Of a DNA stretch of 64,000 bases, positions 18,501 to 25,148 are shown piece by piece. The notes under the pieces were generated by a model. That model saw only the letters and a list, made by a program, of their open reading frames with translations. It did no database searches and was not told the DNA's origin. Both the position numbers and the translations under genes were made by a program. Position 1 is the first letter of the stretch; each line of letters begins with the position of its first letter. Origin of the DNA: Streptomyces netropsis (GTDB lineage Bacteria; Actinomycetota; Actinomycetes; Streptomycetales; Streptomycetaceae); NCBI RefSeq assembly GCF_014203545.1, contig NZ_JACHJG010000008.1, positions 1 to 64,000 on the forward strand, in the 5' to 3' direction.

Positions 18501-18782
18501 CAGGCCGTCGACGTACATCCGGCCGCGGCCGATGGTGATGCCGTCCGCCGAGCTCGTGATCCGGAAGGCGTCGGGGGTCGTACGGGGGACCACGGCGACG
18601 CCGGAGAACCCCTCCGCGATGCCAGGGGTGCCGAGGTCGGCGGCAGCGGCACGCAGTCGGCGGTCGACGATCGCCACGAACTCGTTCCAGTCGGAGCCGA
18701 GCGGCAGTCGGCCCTGCTGCACGACGACGCCGGAGTGGTCGCGCAGCGCGTCGAACCTCGCGCGGCTCAGATCGGCTCCCAT
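15555..18782 (-). CDS. DUF6519/right-handed beta-helix protein (tail-fibre-like)
   Basis: A 1075-residue protein. Residues 1 to about 430 form a DUF6519-type domain; the opening SRARFDALRDHSGVVVQQGR followed by LPLGSDWNEF is its signature and resembles N-terminal domains of tail-associated proteins. A Cys-rich linker follows (CRTLWPDAGHCGDCTVC), possibly metal-binding or disulfide-linked. From about residue 500 to 1060 comes a right-handed parallel beta-helix with repeated N-T-(I/V)-x-(G/N) turns (HNTIEGV, GNTLRDI, GNTVERI, ANTFTGA), as in pectate-lyase-like folds and phage tail spikes. There is no signal peptide. ATG 18782 follows AAGGAGG at good spacing. Together with the LysM-like gene and the DUF4255 remnant it suggests a structural or receptor-binding part of a contractile-injection-like particle; a polysaccharide-degrading role is also possible. 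Confidence 0.82.
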   Translation of the reverse strand: MGADLSRARFDALRDHSGVVVQQGRLPLGSDWNEFVAIVDRRLRAAAADLGTPGIAEGFSGVAVVPRTTPDAFRITSSADGITIGRGRMYVDGLLAENHGTGGIVLDPLLADPVSEEDTPYAHQPYWSAPKDLPTTGTHLVYLDVWQREVTPLQAPDLVEEAVGVDTTGRTQTVWRVRVHEPDTPGINCGTKDEDIPGWADVIALSAGRLTTDAVAVAAADDPGSPPPGGAYRGLENQTYRVEIHDGGAPGTATFKWSRDNGSVAVRVVEVVAPDRLRPEHLGRDTVPGLRENDWVEILDDHRELDERPGEMRRITTVHGDGTVSFSPALPTDLPATTDEARRRNLRIRRWAQAGTITSGTGAVLEDLDAAGAPGVIGVRTGSVAVVLEHGITVTLDAPGGGVFRPGDHWIFTARTATATVEKLDEAPPLGVHHHYARLAVVTFPSATYDCRTLWPDAGHCGDCTVCVTPESHASGVMTVQAAVDSVSEDGGTVCLAQGVYHLGEEPVRIREARSVRVHGQGPGTLLIGERGGFDISLSAFVTLEDFALISSSHRPGIKVSITAEVTVRRLTVLIAGGGEDSGQGTAVQLSNASLRTRIQDCDIAARIGVEAREYLDDEGGGIRAHLLTADLEISGNLLTCWWSGVQFRGSAAHMLRNTIRGNTVVFAQGAGLRLLGALSPWASFDITDNHVQSKGVGIEVGASGYTVRDNTVTGNPDPETGSGHGIAMRSGESGVLRGTTRISGNRISRIGGVGILVRVPTGDLDVSHNTIEGVGEGGIVVTERGRLADAVIVGNTLRDIATHKWSETGGTDGIRVVGATHALVGSNTVCNLTTELDEGKEGDEGGSPDHRTGVAVLACRESRVHGNTVERIGRAEPDDDDRCLGIHVSVFARTTIEGNVCRRIPEDVDDDGHTPWSGLLVGDDPGDDDGDPDTPDIRTGHIGPYVSVVGNRVSYLIGRHTAFAHASLDVSAIVSANTFTGAAQHPAARIDVAGDAVVSANQFRQHGDSDPAALTVRARTATVTANRARGGLPSIYLDVDPGSLAALGNITSRGIDPEDYIDPKWLNLNVMDVL

Positions 18783-18797
18783 GGGGATGCCTCCTTC

Positions 18798-19688
18798 TCA
18801 GGTCGCGTGGAAGAAGCCCGCTTCGGGTCCGAAGCGGAGGTACTCGTCGAGCCGCAGCAGGAGATCGCTCTCCCGTCGCGGCGTGAACAGCAGGTGGGTC
18901 GCGCCCATTTCGCTCTCGTCGTCGGCATCGCGCCGGATGGTGTCCGGTGTGGCGGTGCCGATCCGGCGTACGCGGGGTCGCCGAAACGGAGCGAGGTGAA
19001 GCGCGAGCGGGTGGCGCGGCGAGTGTCGGGAGGATCGGCGGGGCCCGGGCGGCAGCGGTAGCGACGGCACGGGCGCGATTCCTCCGGCACGTGACTGAAG
19101 CGCAGGTATCACTGCCGGCGTCCCGTTCATGCGCGTGCCCCAGGACAGAGCCGCCGGTTCCCGCATGCTGGGGGTGGCGCGCGCGTGCGGCCTCGTGTGG
19201 TTCATGCACTGCCTGGTCACGAGGCGTTCGAAAACGCGACGGCATGGGCCGGCCAGCCGGTGACGTCCCGGGTCAGCTGCTCCAGCGCGGCGGCCGTGGC
19301 CCTTGCGACGCCGGTAGGCGATGGTGTGAGCCCCCTCGGCGCGCGGTGAGCGGACCTTGTCCGCCACGCCGTCAGCACCACGGTGACCAGCACGCAGGCC
19401 GCGTGCGCGACGACGGCGTGCCGTCGGCGCCGCCGTCCGGCGGGCTTCATGCAGCCGACGACATTCATCAGCGTGAAGGGTGTCGCGAGGTACCGGAAGA
19501 AGTCGGCGATGCCGCGGGAGGTCCGGAACCGGTTGAGGAATGCGAGGGCATGGGCCGAGGTCTTCGGCAGGACATGCGGATTCGCTGCCCCCGCGCGTCT
19601 CCGCCGACGGCTCGAGGACCGCACTGCCCAACGCGCTCAGTGGTCCGTGATCACCGACGCCATGCACGCGGATTTCGATCGAGCTCAT
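18798..19688 (-). pseudogene. Decayed large membrane protein (RVHGVGDH family)
   Basis: Three in-order pieces lie in different frames. The N-terminus is MSSIEIRVHGVGDHGPLSAL (19688 downwards). A middle segment contains FFRYLATPFTLMNVVGCMKP and the hydrophobic HAACVLVTVVLTAW (about 19590-19380). The C-terminus is ESEMGATHLLFTPRRESDLL, ending at 18798. The pieces fit a large Streptomyces protein with an N-terminal VHGxG motif and internal membrane helices, of which most of the interior has been deleted. It ends 15 bases before the DUF6519 gene, so its promoter may still serve that operon. Confidence 0.6.
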
Positions 19689-20225
19689 GGGCTCAGCACA
19701 GCACAGGCCGGATTGTCGACGGCGTACGACGCGCGCCCGTGCCCTCTATGAGTGGCAGCGTGCGCTCCGATGCCGTGAACCCGCATTGCCGTGGGCGGTC
19801 TCGGCCCCTCGTAGCAGGCTTCCCGGCCGACCGCGAGGGCTCGCATGGTGCCGGTGCATGCTGTGGCCCATGCCCCCTCGGTGCAGGGGTGTGCACGTTT
19901 GGCCACACGAGCGCCGTGGTCGGGGTCCCGTCGACTGCTGGGCCGCAGAGGTCCTGGGCCGGAGGTTAAAGAAAACGCTGATTCCGGAAGCTTGGAGTAG
20001 ACCAGCGCCAGGTGGGTCAGCTCCGTCAGCCTCGCGGTGCACCCGTTTCGCGATCTCCAGCAGCGCGGGAAAGTGCAGGAGAGGCGCTCGCGCACCGCGC
20101 CTTGGTCAGCAGCACCCCCTGCTGACCGGGGCCACTTGCCCGGCGGCCTTCCCGGGTAAGTCGACTCCGCGAGTCACAGGCGATGATGGTGCCCCGATAC
20201 GTCGATCACGAGGTCAGGAGCTCCG
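19689..20225. other. Gap without supported gene
   Basis: About 540 bp. Several overlapping open frames exist on both strands, but none has a ribosome site plus recognisable protein. It contains a short AT-richer stretch (TTAAAGAAAACGC near 19967) and otherwise nothing I can assign. Confidence 0.4.
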
Positions 20226-20564
20226 ATGCCAAGACGGGTTCATCAGCCACTCGAGGACGAGGAGGTCGACTTTGTCCTCAGGATGAGCGACGGCCCGGTC
20301 CTCGCCTACTTCTCCGGGACGTGGCCTAAGGCGATCGAGGCGTGCCGGGCAATGGACCTTGTCGTGGGTCGGATCGCCGAGGAGTACGCGAACCTCCTGA
20401 CGGCCGTCAAGATCGACATCACCCGTTGTCCGGTGGCGACCAAGCGGTACGGCGTCACCGGGGCCCCGTCCGTCGTCCTACTCAAGGAAGGTGAGGTGGC
20501 GGCACGTAGCGCGGGACCGATGACCCACGCCGAGTTCCGGGAATTCCTGATCGCGCACCTCTGA
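20226..20564 (+). CDS. Thioredoxin-fold protein without the CxxC site
   Basis: A 112-residue cytoplasmic protein with a thioredoxin-like fold: the beta strand GPVLAYFSGTW, the helix IEACRAMDLVVGRIAEEYA, the strand LLTAVKIDITRCP, and the cis-proline loop YGVTGAPSVVLLKEGE are all in the expected order and spacing. The active-site segment reads SGTWPKAIEAC instead of WCGPC, so a dithiol/disulfide reaction is unlikely; a chaperone-like or scaffold role is more plausible. ATG 20226 is preceded by AGGAG. A strong terminator-like hairpin follows at 20741. The genes around it are mobile-element remnants, so it may be an accessory gene. Confidence 0.75.
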   Translation: MPRRVHQPLEDEEVDFVLRMSDGPVLAYFSGTWPKAIEACRAMDLVVGRIAEEYANLLTAVKIDITRCPVATKRYGVTGAPSVVLLKEGEVAARSAGPMTHAEFREFLIAHL

Positions 20565-20740
20565 CCGGCCGTCCGCTCCCCGCCGAGAACGGTGCGCAGG
20601 CACAATGGCTCGACGCGAATGCAATGACCCGCGCCCGTTCGCACACCCCGGTGACTGTCCGACGCGATCACCTGAGCACAGCTCGGTGGCATGACCGGAA
20701 CGGCACACCTGCGGGTGCTACGAAGGGGCGGATACCAAAG

Positions 20741-20780
20741 GGCCCGAACCTCCCGGTGAACGAGGTTCGGGCCTTCTCTT
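20741..20780. terminator. Terminator hairpin
   Basis: GGCCCGAACCTC (20741-20752) pairs perfectly with GAGGTTCGGGCC (20762-20773), followed by TTCTCTT. It probably ends the thioredoxin-fold gene transcript. Confidence 0.75.
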
Positions 20781-20790
20781 GCCGGGCCGT

Positions 20791-20830
20791 AGCCGCAGCC
20801 GCAGCCGCAGCCGCAGCCGCAGCCGCAGCC
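20791..20830. repeat. (GCAGCC)n microsatellite
   Basis: Six perfect GCAGCC units plus a partial one. The tract sits between the terminator and an IS-end fragment and does not belong to a supported gene. Confidence 0.9.
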
Positions 20831-20851
20831 AGAAATATCAGCTGGGCACGT

Positions 20852-20989
20852 CTTCGCCCGCATGAAGTGCTGGAAGATCCTTCGCGACTTCCGCTTGAAA
20901 GGCGATGGCGTCCACCACGCCACGCTCGGCGTCGCCCACCTTCGCCACCTCACAGTCCCCGACTCAGGTGATCCTTGCAGGACAGCGCC
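20852..20989 (+). pseudogene. 3' end of a DDE transposase plus IS right end (copy 1)
   Basis: The reading FARMKCWKILRDFRLKGDGV HHATLGVAHLRHL is the C-terminus of a DDE_Tnp_4-type (IS5 superfamily) transposase. It is followed by the element tip TTGCAGGACAGCGCC. Everything upstream is missing. A second copy lies 700 bp away in the same orientation. Confidence 0.75.
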
Positions 20990-21029
20990 CAGATCGACAT
21001 GCGAGCAGACGCCTGCCGAGCCATCGTGG

Positions 21030-21053
21030 GTGTAGGGGCGAACACCCCTACAC
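21030..21053. other. Perfect hairpin GTGTAGGGG-N6-CCCCTACAC
   Basis: Nine-base perfect arms with a six-base loop, about 135 bp upstream of the small gene at 21188. There is no T tract, so it may be an operator or leader hairpin rather than a terminator. Confidence 0.5.
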
Positions 21054-21187
21054 GCCGCCCACCTCGGGAGGGCAACGTGCAGCAGTACGAGCTAAAGCCC
21101 GGTCGTCACCGGGCCGCATGAGCAAAGTGACATCTGCTTCAAAGCCGAGAGGTCATACGACAGTACTCACTGGTGCGGAGGGTAACC

Positions 21188-21478
21188 ATGAACAAGAAGC
21201 CCGCCTGCGGACCTGAGCGCGACCCTGAATTCTTTGCCGAAATCGACAAAGTCTTCGCCCAATACCCCGAAGCCGCCCGTAGGTATGCGGTGCGTTGCAT
21301 GAGGCGCGAACTGGAAACACTAAAGATCGACTTCACCAAGCAAATCGGGCTGTCACGGGTTGAGGACGGCCGGATCATCACAGAGTTTCACGATCGAGAC
21401 GACGACCTGGTGCGTTCGGCACACCACGCCTGCTGCGAGTGGCACCAAGGCCACTGTTACGAGCAGTGCCAGGAGTAA
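21188..21478 (+). CDS. Small Cys/His-rich protein, unrecognised
   Basis: A 96-residue protein starting at ATG 21188, with GGAGGG six to ten bases upstream; an in-frame GTG at 21173 is less well placed. It has a charged helical body (ELETLKIDFTKQIGLSRVED) and ends in a dense Cys/His cluster, HHACCEWHQGHCYEQC, which could bind a metal. There is no signal peptide or membrane segment. Its codon usage is less GC-biased than the neighbouring housekeeping genes. It is bracketed by two directly repeated transposase 3' ends (20852-20989 and 21552-21726), which suggests acquisition with mobile DNA. Function unknown. Confidence 0.62.
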   Translation: MNKKPACGPERDPEFFAEIDKVFAQYPEAARRYAVRCMRRELETLKIDFTKQIGLSRVEDGRIITEFHDRDDDLVRSAHHACCEWHQGHCYEQCQE

Positions 21479-21551
21479 CTCTCCGCACCTTGCCGTGCAC
21501 CGCCGACACTGCGGCGCCGCCGGCGGTGCCCCGTCGCGGCTCGAGCCTGCC

Positions 21552-21726
21552 TTCGCCCGCATGACGAGCTGGAAGATCCTCCGCGACTGCCGCCTGAAGG
21601 GCGACGGCGTCCACCACGCCATGCTCGGCATCACCCGCCTGCACAACCTCACTGTCGCCGGGTAAGCCAGCACGCCGCTTATCACGCGCCCCAGGCCGAC
21701 TCAGAGATCATTGCAGGACAGCCCTT
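21552..21726 (+). pseudogene. 3' end of a DDE transposase plus IS right end (copy 2)
   Basis: FARMTSWKILRDCRLKGDGV HHAMLGITRLHNLTVAG ends at a TAA (21663-21665), followed by the tip TTGCAGGACAGCCC near 21713-21726. Same orientation and extent as copy 1. The tip runs up to the stop codon of the methyltransferase gene at 21725. Confidence 0.78.
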
Positions 21727-22372
21727 AGGCTTTGCGGGCGAGTAGTTGAACCTCCTGAAACTGCCGTCGGTCGGTGGGCTGGGGCTCGCGAACCATCCGG
21801 GCTACCTCGACCAACCCGGACGTGCGCAGCATCTCGGCAAGGTGATCAGGAGACCACCGATAGGCCGGCGCGACTGCGTGATCGAAGACCTGCGTCGGGT
21901 GAGACGGATCATCGCTTGCCGAAAAGCCGACCAGAAGGTGGCCGCCGGGTGCCAGCACACGGTGGAACTCCGCCAAGGTGACGGGGAGTTCTTGTGGTGG
22001 AGTGTGGATGATGGACCAACGTGAGAGTACGCCGCCCAGCACGCCGTCAGCGATGTCCAACGCGGCCATCGAGCCCACGTCGAACCGCAGGCCCGGATAG
22101 GCCTGTCGAGCCAACTTGATCATCGCAGGGGAGGCATCAACACCAAACGCCGCCAGCCCCAGCTCGTCCAGATGAGCAGTGATGTGGCCAGGCCCACACC
22201 CCAGGTCCGCGACCTGACCATCCCCACTCGCACTTACGACCTCGGCGAAGGCACCCAGGATCGCGCGGTCCAGGGGGCTGTCACGCAGCGAGTCGCGGAA
22301 CAGCTGCAGATAGGTGGGGGCAGCAGCGTCGTAGGCGTCGCGGGTGGCACTGAGGGCATCGTGTTCGACCAT
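21725..22372 (-). CDS. Class I SAM-dependent methyltransferase
   Basis: Cytoplasmic methyltransferase of 215 residues. SAM-binding motif I is clear (GQVADLGCGPGHITAHL), motif II acid in FGVDASPAMIKLARQ, motif post-I/III around VLSRWSIIHTPPQEL and VLAPGGHLLVGF. It belongs to the UbiE/COQ5-like methyltransferase-11/25 group. ATG 22372 lies 14 bases after AGGAG, so spacing is long but acceptable. The gene ends exactly at an IS tip, so its natural 3' flank has been replaced; the protein itself looks complete. Substrate unknown. Confidence 0.85.
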   Translation of the reverse strand: MVEHDALSATRDAYDAAAPTYLQLFRDSLRDSPLDRAILGAFAEVVSASGDGQVADLGCGPGHITAHLDELGLAAFGVDASPAMIKLARQAYPGLRFDVGSMAALDIADGVLGGVLSRWSIIHTPPQELPVTLAEFHRVLAPGGHLLVGFSASDDPSHPTQVFDHAVAPAYRWSPDHLAEMLRTSGLVEVARMVREPQPTDRRQFQEVQLLARKA

Positions 22373-22491
22373 GCTCGCGACAGTAGCTCCTGGCGCTGAG
22401 GCGAGCCGAGAGAATCACGACCTTCCCTCCCGCCTGTCAGCCCGGGCTGTCACTGATGGCCTGTCATGCAGCCTTGGCCGGGTAATCGGTC

Positions 22492-22588
22492 CACTGAGCG
22501 TATTCAGCGTTGCCGCTCCAGGGTGAGGACGGCTTTGCTGATGACGGTCATGTGGTTGGGGCTGATGCGGGATCTGCGGAAGATCTGC
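22492..22588 (-). repeat. Solo right end of the 23538-24430 insertion sequence
   Basis: These 97 bases are the reverse complement of 24334-24430, including the TIR (TGAGCGTATTCAGCG) and the last codons of the transposase, with at most one mismatch seen. This leaves an inverted pair of IS ends around the four-repeat gene. Confidence 0.9.
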
Positions 22589-22595
22589 GCGGAGC

Positions 22596-22639
22596 GAAGG
22601 GCCCGCCCCCGCCGGGCAGGCGGTGGGGGCGGGCCCTTC
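22596..22639 (-). terminator. Strong terminator of the four-repeat gene
   Basis: GAAGGGCCCGCCCCC (22596-22610) is perfectly complementary to GGGGGCGGGCCCTTC (22625-22639). It sits 20 bases beyond the stop codon of the minus-strand gene. There is little T tract, as usual in Streptomyces. Confidence 0.78.
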
Positions 22640-22658
22640 GTTCGACGCGACCGTGAGA

Positions 22659-23258
22659 TCAGGCGCGCACCATCCACCAGGCGCCGATGCCGTTGCAGCC
22701 GCCCGCCATGAAGTTGATGCTGCGGTAGCCGGGCGGGATCGGGGAGCCGGAGCAGGTCCAGATGCCGTTGCGGACGAGCTGGTGGTACCAGGCGCCGACG
22801 CCGTTGCAGCCGGTGCGGTTGTAGCCCGTGATGACGTAGCCGGGCGGGATGGGCGAGCCCCCGCAGGTCCAGCGGCCGTCACGGGCGAGCTCGTGGTACC
22901 AGCCGCCGACGCCGTTGCAACCGATGCGGTTGTAGTTGGTGATCACATAGCCGGTCACGATCGGCGAGCCGCCGCAGGTCCAGATACCGTCGCGCACGGG
23001 CTCCTGGTACCAGGCGCCGGCGCCGTTGCAGCCGCCGCGGCTGTAGTTGGTGATGACGTACCCGTCCGGGACGGGCGCCCCGGAGCAGGACCAGCCGCCG
23101 GCCATCGCCGCCCCGGTGGTCGCGGCGGTGGCCGTGCCGGTGGCGGCGCCGGTGAGGGCGGCCGCGATCAGTGCGACGGTGCCCACGACGGCGGCGAGGC
23201 GGCTCCGGATGGCAGCCAGCGTCTTACCGCTCCACAGGTGACCGAAATATCTGTCCAA
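22659..23258 (-). CDS. Secreted protein of four Cys-pair repeats
   Basis: A 199-residue exported protein. TTG 23258 is the only start before the signal peptide (RSRLAAVVGTVALIAAALTGAATGTATAA), with AGGA about ten bases upstream. The mature part is four tandem repeats of about 37 residues, each W-x-C-x-G-(S/A)-P-(I/V), then P-x-G-Y-V-I-T-x-Y, then G-C-N-G-x-G-(A/G)-W-Y. Each unit has two Cys and aromatic residues at fixed places, resembling small carbohydrate- or cell-wall-binding repeats. The last unit is altered (RSINFMAGGCNGIGAWW). I do not recognise a named family. It is enclosed by inverted copies of an IS end and could have moved with them. Confidence 0.75.
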   Translation of the reverse strand: MDRYFGHLWSGKTLAAIRSRLAAVVGTVALIAAALTGAATGTATAATTGAAMAGGWSCSGAPVPDGYVITNYSRGGCNGAGAWYQEPVRDGIWTCGGSPIVTGYVITNYNRIGCNGVGGWYHELARDGRWTCGGSPIPPGYVITGYNRTGCNGVGAWYHQLVRNGIWTCSGSPIPPGYRSINFMAGGCNGIGAWWMVRA

Positions 23259-23537
23259 TTCACACCAGTCCTATCGACATGCTCACTTCAGGTCTGTCGA
23301 CGGTCAAGAACACCGGATGACGCAATAAAAGTCACCCCGCACGGTCGCGATTGTGAGAAGCGCGTCACTGTGCGTAGATGCCAAACCTGGGCTCGCCGGG
23401 CTGGTATGGGGGAGCGTCAGGTTCCGGATGTTGCTGCGGCACTCGTACGGGTGAACGGGGTCGGTGGGCCGTTCGTAGGACCGTTCGGCATGCTGGACTG
23501 TGGTGACCTCGATCGAGGGGATCGCCATGAGCGCACT

Positions 23538-24430
23538 CACTGAGCGTTTTCAGCGTGGCTACTGATCGGGTGAGGCCGATGAGGTCGAGGTGAGGGACGC
23601 AACGCACAAGGCTCCGGTGCCGTTGAGGGAGGTGTTCGAAGTCTCAACCCGCCGCCACAGAAGCCCTGTTGGTTCCCTATTCTGCCGCACTCGACCTCCC
23701 GCACGCCCTGGTCGAGTGGGTCACGATGCTCATCGTCACCCGAGAGGGTGACCGGCGGTGCAAACTCCCGCCGCACCGGCGTGCGCTCGTCACTCTGGTG
23801 TACCTACGCCACCACGACACCCTCTCCCGGATCGCCGCCGGCTTCGGGATATCCGTCGGCACCGCCCACGCCTACGCCACCGCCGCCACCGGCCTGCTCG
23901 CCGACCGCGCGCCGGGCCTGCTCAAGACGCTTCGCGAGCACGATCCGGAGTTCGTCCTGCTGGACGGGACTCTCGCCGAGTGCGACCGCGTCGGCGACAG
24001 CCGGGCCGACTACTCGGCCAAGCACCGCCGGCACGGCGTGAACGTCCAGGTCGTCACCGACCCCGCCGGCGAGGTGCTGTGGATCTCACCCGCGCTGCCG
24101 GGCCGCACCCACGACCTGACCGCAGCCCGAACCCACCACATCATCCGGATCTGCGAACGCCAGGGCGTCCCGATCCTCGCCGACCGCGCCTACCAGGGCG
24201 CCGGCTCCTGGGTCACCACCGGACTCAAACGCCCACCGCGCGGTGAACCCACCCTCACCCAGCGCACCGTCAACCGGGCCCTGGCCGCAGCCCGGGCACC
24301 GGTCGAACGCAGCATGGCACGACTGAAGTCCTGGCAGATCTTCCGCAGATCCCGCATCAGCCCCAACCACATGACCGTCATCAGCAAAGCCGTCCTCACC
24401 CTGGAGCGGCAACGCTGAATACGCTCACTG
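23538..24430 (+). mobile_element. IS5-superfamily element with DDE_Tnp_4 transposase
   Basis: The left tip CACTGAGCGTTTTCAGCG (from 23538) and the reverse complement of the right tip, CAGTGAGCGTATTCAGCG (to 24430), are inverted repeats around one transposase gene (893 bp in total). I cannot see a clear target duplication. It is inserted next to the end of another transposase remnant. Confidence 0.85.
23669..24418 (+). CDS. IS5-superfamily transposase (HTH_Tnp_4/DDE_Tnp_4)
   Basis: A 249-residue transposase. The N-terminal helix-turn-helix domain ([37 protein letters not shown]) is followed by a DDE domain with acidic residues in [26 protein letters not shown] and [17 protein letters not shown] 23669 is taken as the start; the frame is open only a little further upstream (from 23627) with no better codon. 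The gene is intact and stops within the right inverted repeat. A 97-bp inverted copy of its 3' end lies at 22492. Confidence 0.85.
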   Translation: MVPYSAALDLPHALVEWVTMLIVTREGDRRCKLPPHRRALVTLVYLRHHDTLSRIAAGFGISVGTAHAYATAATGLLADRAPGLLKTLREHDPEFVLLDGTLAECDRVGDSRADYSAKHRRHGVNVQVVTDPAGEVLWISPALPGRTHDLTAARTHHIIRICERQGVPILADRAYQGAGSWVTTGLKRPPRGEPTLTQRTVNRALAAARAPVERSMARLKSWQIFRRSRISPNHMTVISKAVLTLERQR

Positions 24431-24590
24431 CTGGATCGGTGACTCGGCTGCGAAGCTAGCCTTCGGCTCGGCGCGACCGTTCCGCCAGCGGATGTGGTCA
24501 GCGATGGTGGCCTTCTGCTCGTCGTGGATGCGGTGGTCGGTGCCGTTGAGCGCGAGCAGGCCGATCAGGGATCGGAATCCCGTCGAGGGA
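24425..24590 (-). pseudogene. C-terminal remnant of another transposase
   Basis: The minus strand reads LALNGTDHRIHDEQKATIAD, then HIRWRNGRAEPKASFAAESPI before running into the IS right end. This matches the C-terminus of an actinobacterial transposase, probably IS630-type, cut by insertion of the 23538-24430 element. The N-terminal part is not found on the other side. Confidence 0.55.
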
Positions 24591-25148
24591 CCTCCTCGAC
24601 GGGTCTCGCCGACATGCTGACCGGGAAGCGGTCGGCATCAGTGATGATATCGATCACGCACGCTCATCTCCGGCCAGAACGGCAGGCTGCCCAAGGGCAC
24701 TTCGACTCTCGTCCATAACCCCAGCCTGCCTACTGTGCTGTTCATCAGCCCCCCAACGCGACCTAAGGATCCACCACCGTCACCGCCCACCGACACCACG
24801 GGGGAACGCTCAGTAAGTGGCGCAGCAAACCGCATCGGCTCAGGAATCTTTGGCCTGCCATGCCCTTGTGTCCCGCCTGCTCGTGCTCGACCGTTTGGGT
24901 TTCTGCTGTGATGCCCTGCTCGCAGCTCGTTGAGAGGAATGGGCTTGGCGAAAAACCGGGGGGGGCGGCCAGTGGTGGTTCCGCCCGGCCGACGGACTTC
25001 CGGCGCCGGACCACGGTCAGTGCCGTGCGGACGCCCATGGCATCGTCGGCACCCCCGCGCGCCCTCCCCGGCCCGACCGCTGTCCGCACCACCCCGGAGG
25101 CGCCCTCAAGCTGCCTCGTCTCCCCCGAAGAAAGGAATCACCCCTGCC
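24591..25148. other. Upstream region of the glycosidase gene, no supported gene
   Basis: About 560 bp with only shadow frames. Near 24560-24610 an inverted repeat (CCCGTCGAGGGACC and CTCGACGGG) is visible. The glycosidase promoter must lie here, but I could not pick out a convincing -35/-10 pair. Confidence 0.35.

Noticed and set aside
15468-19061. A 1197-codon plus-strand frame
   Set aside because: Antisense to the DUF6519 beta-helix gene; Val/Gly/Asp-rich without motifs or ribosome site.
20604-20971. Alanine-rich ORF over the GCAGCC repeat
   Set aside because: The poly-Ala stretch is only the repeat translated; it also crosses a terminator and an IS fragment.
22659-23120. Possible CRISPR-like array
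   Set aside because: Regular repeats are about 111 bp and are codon-periodic; they are the protein repeats of the secreted gene, not spacers.
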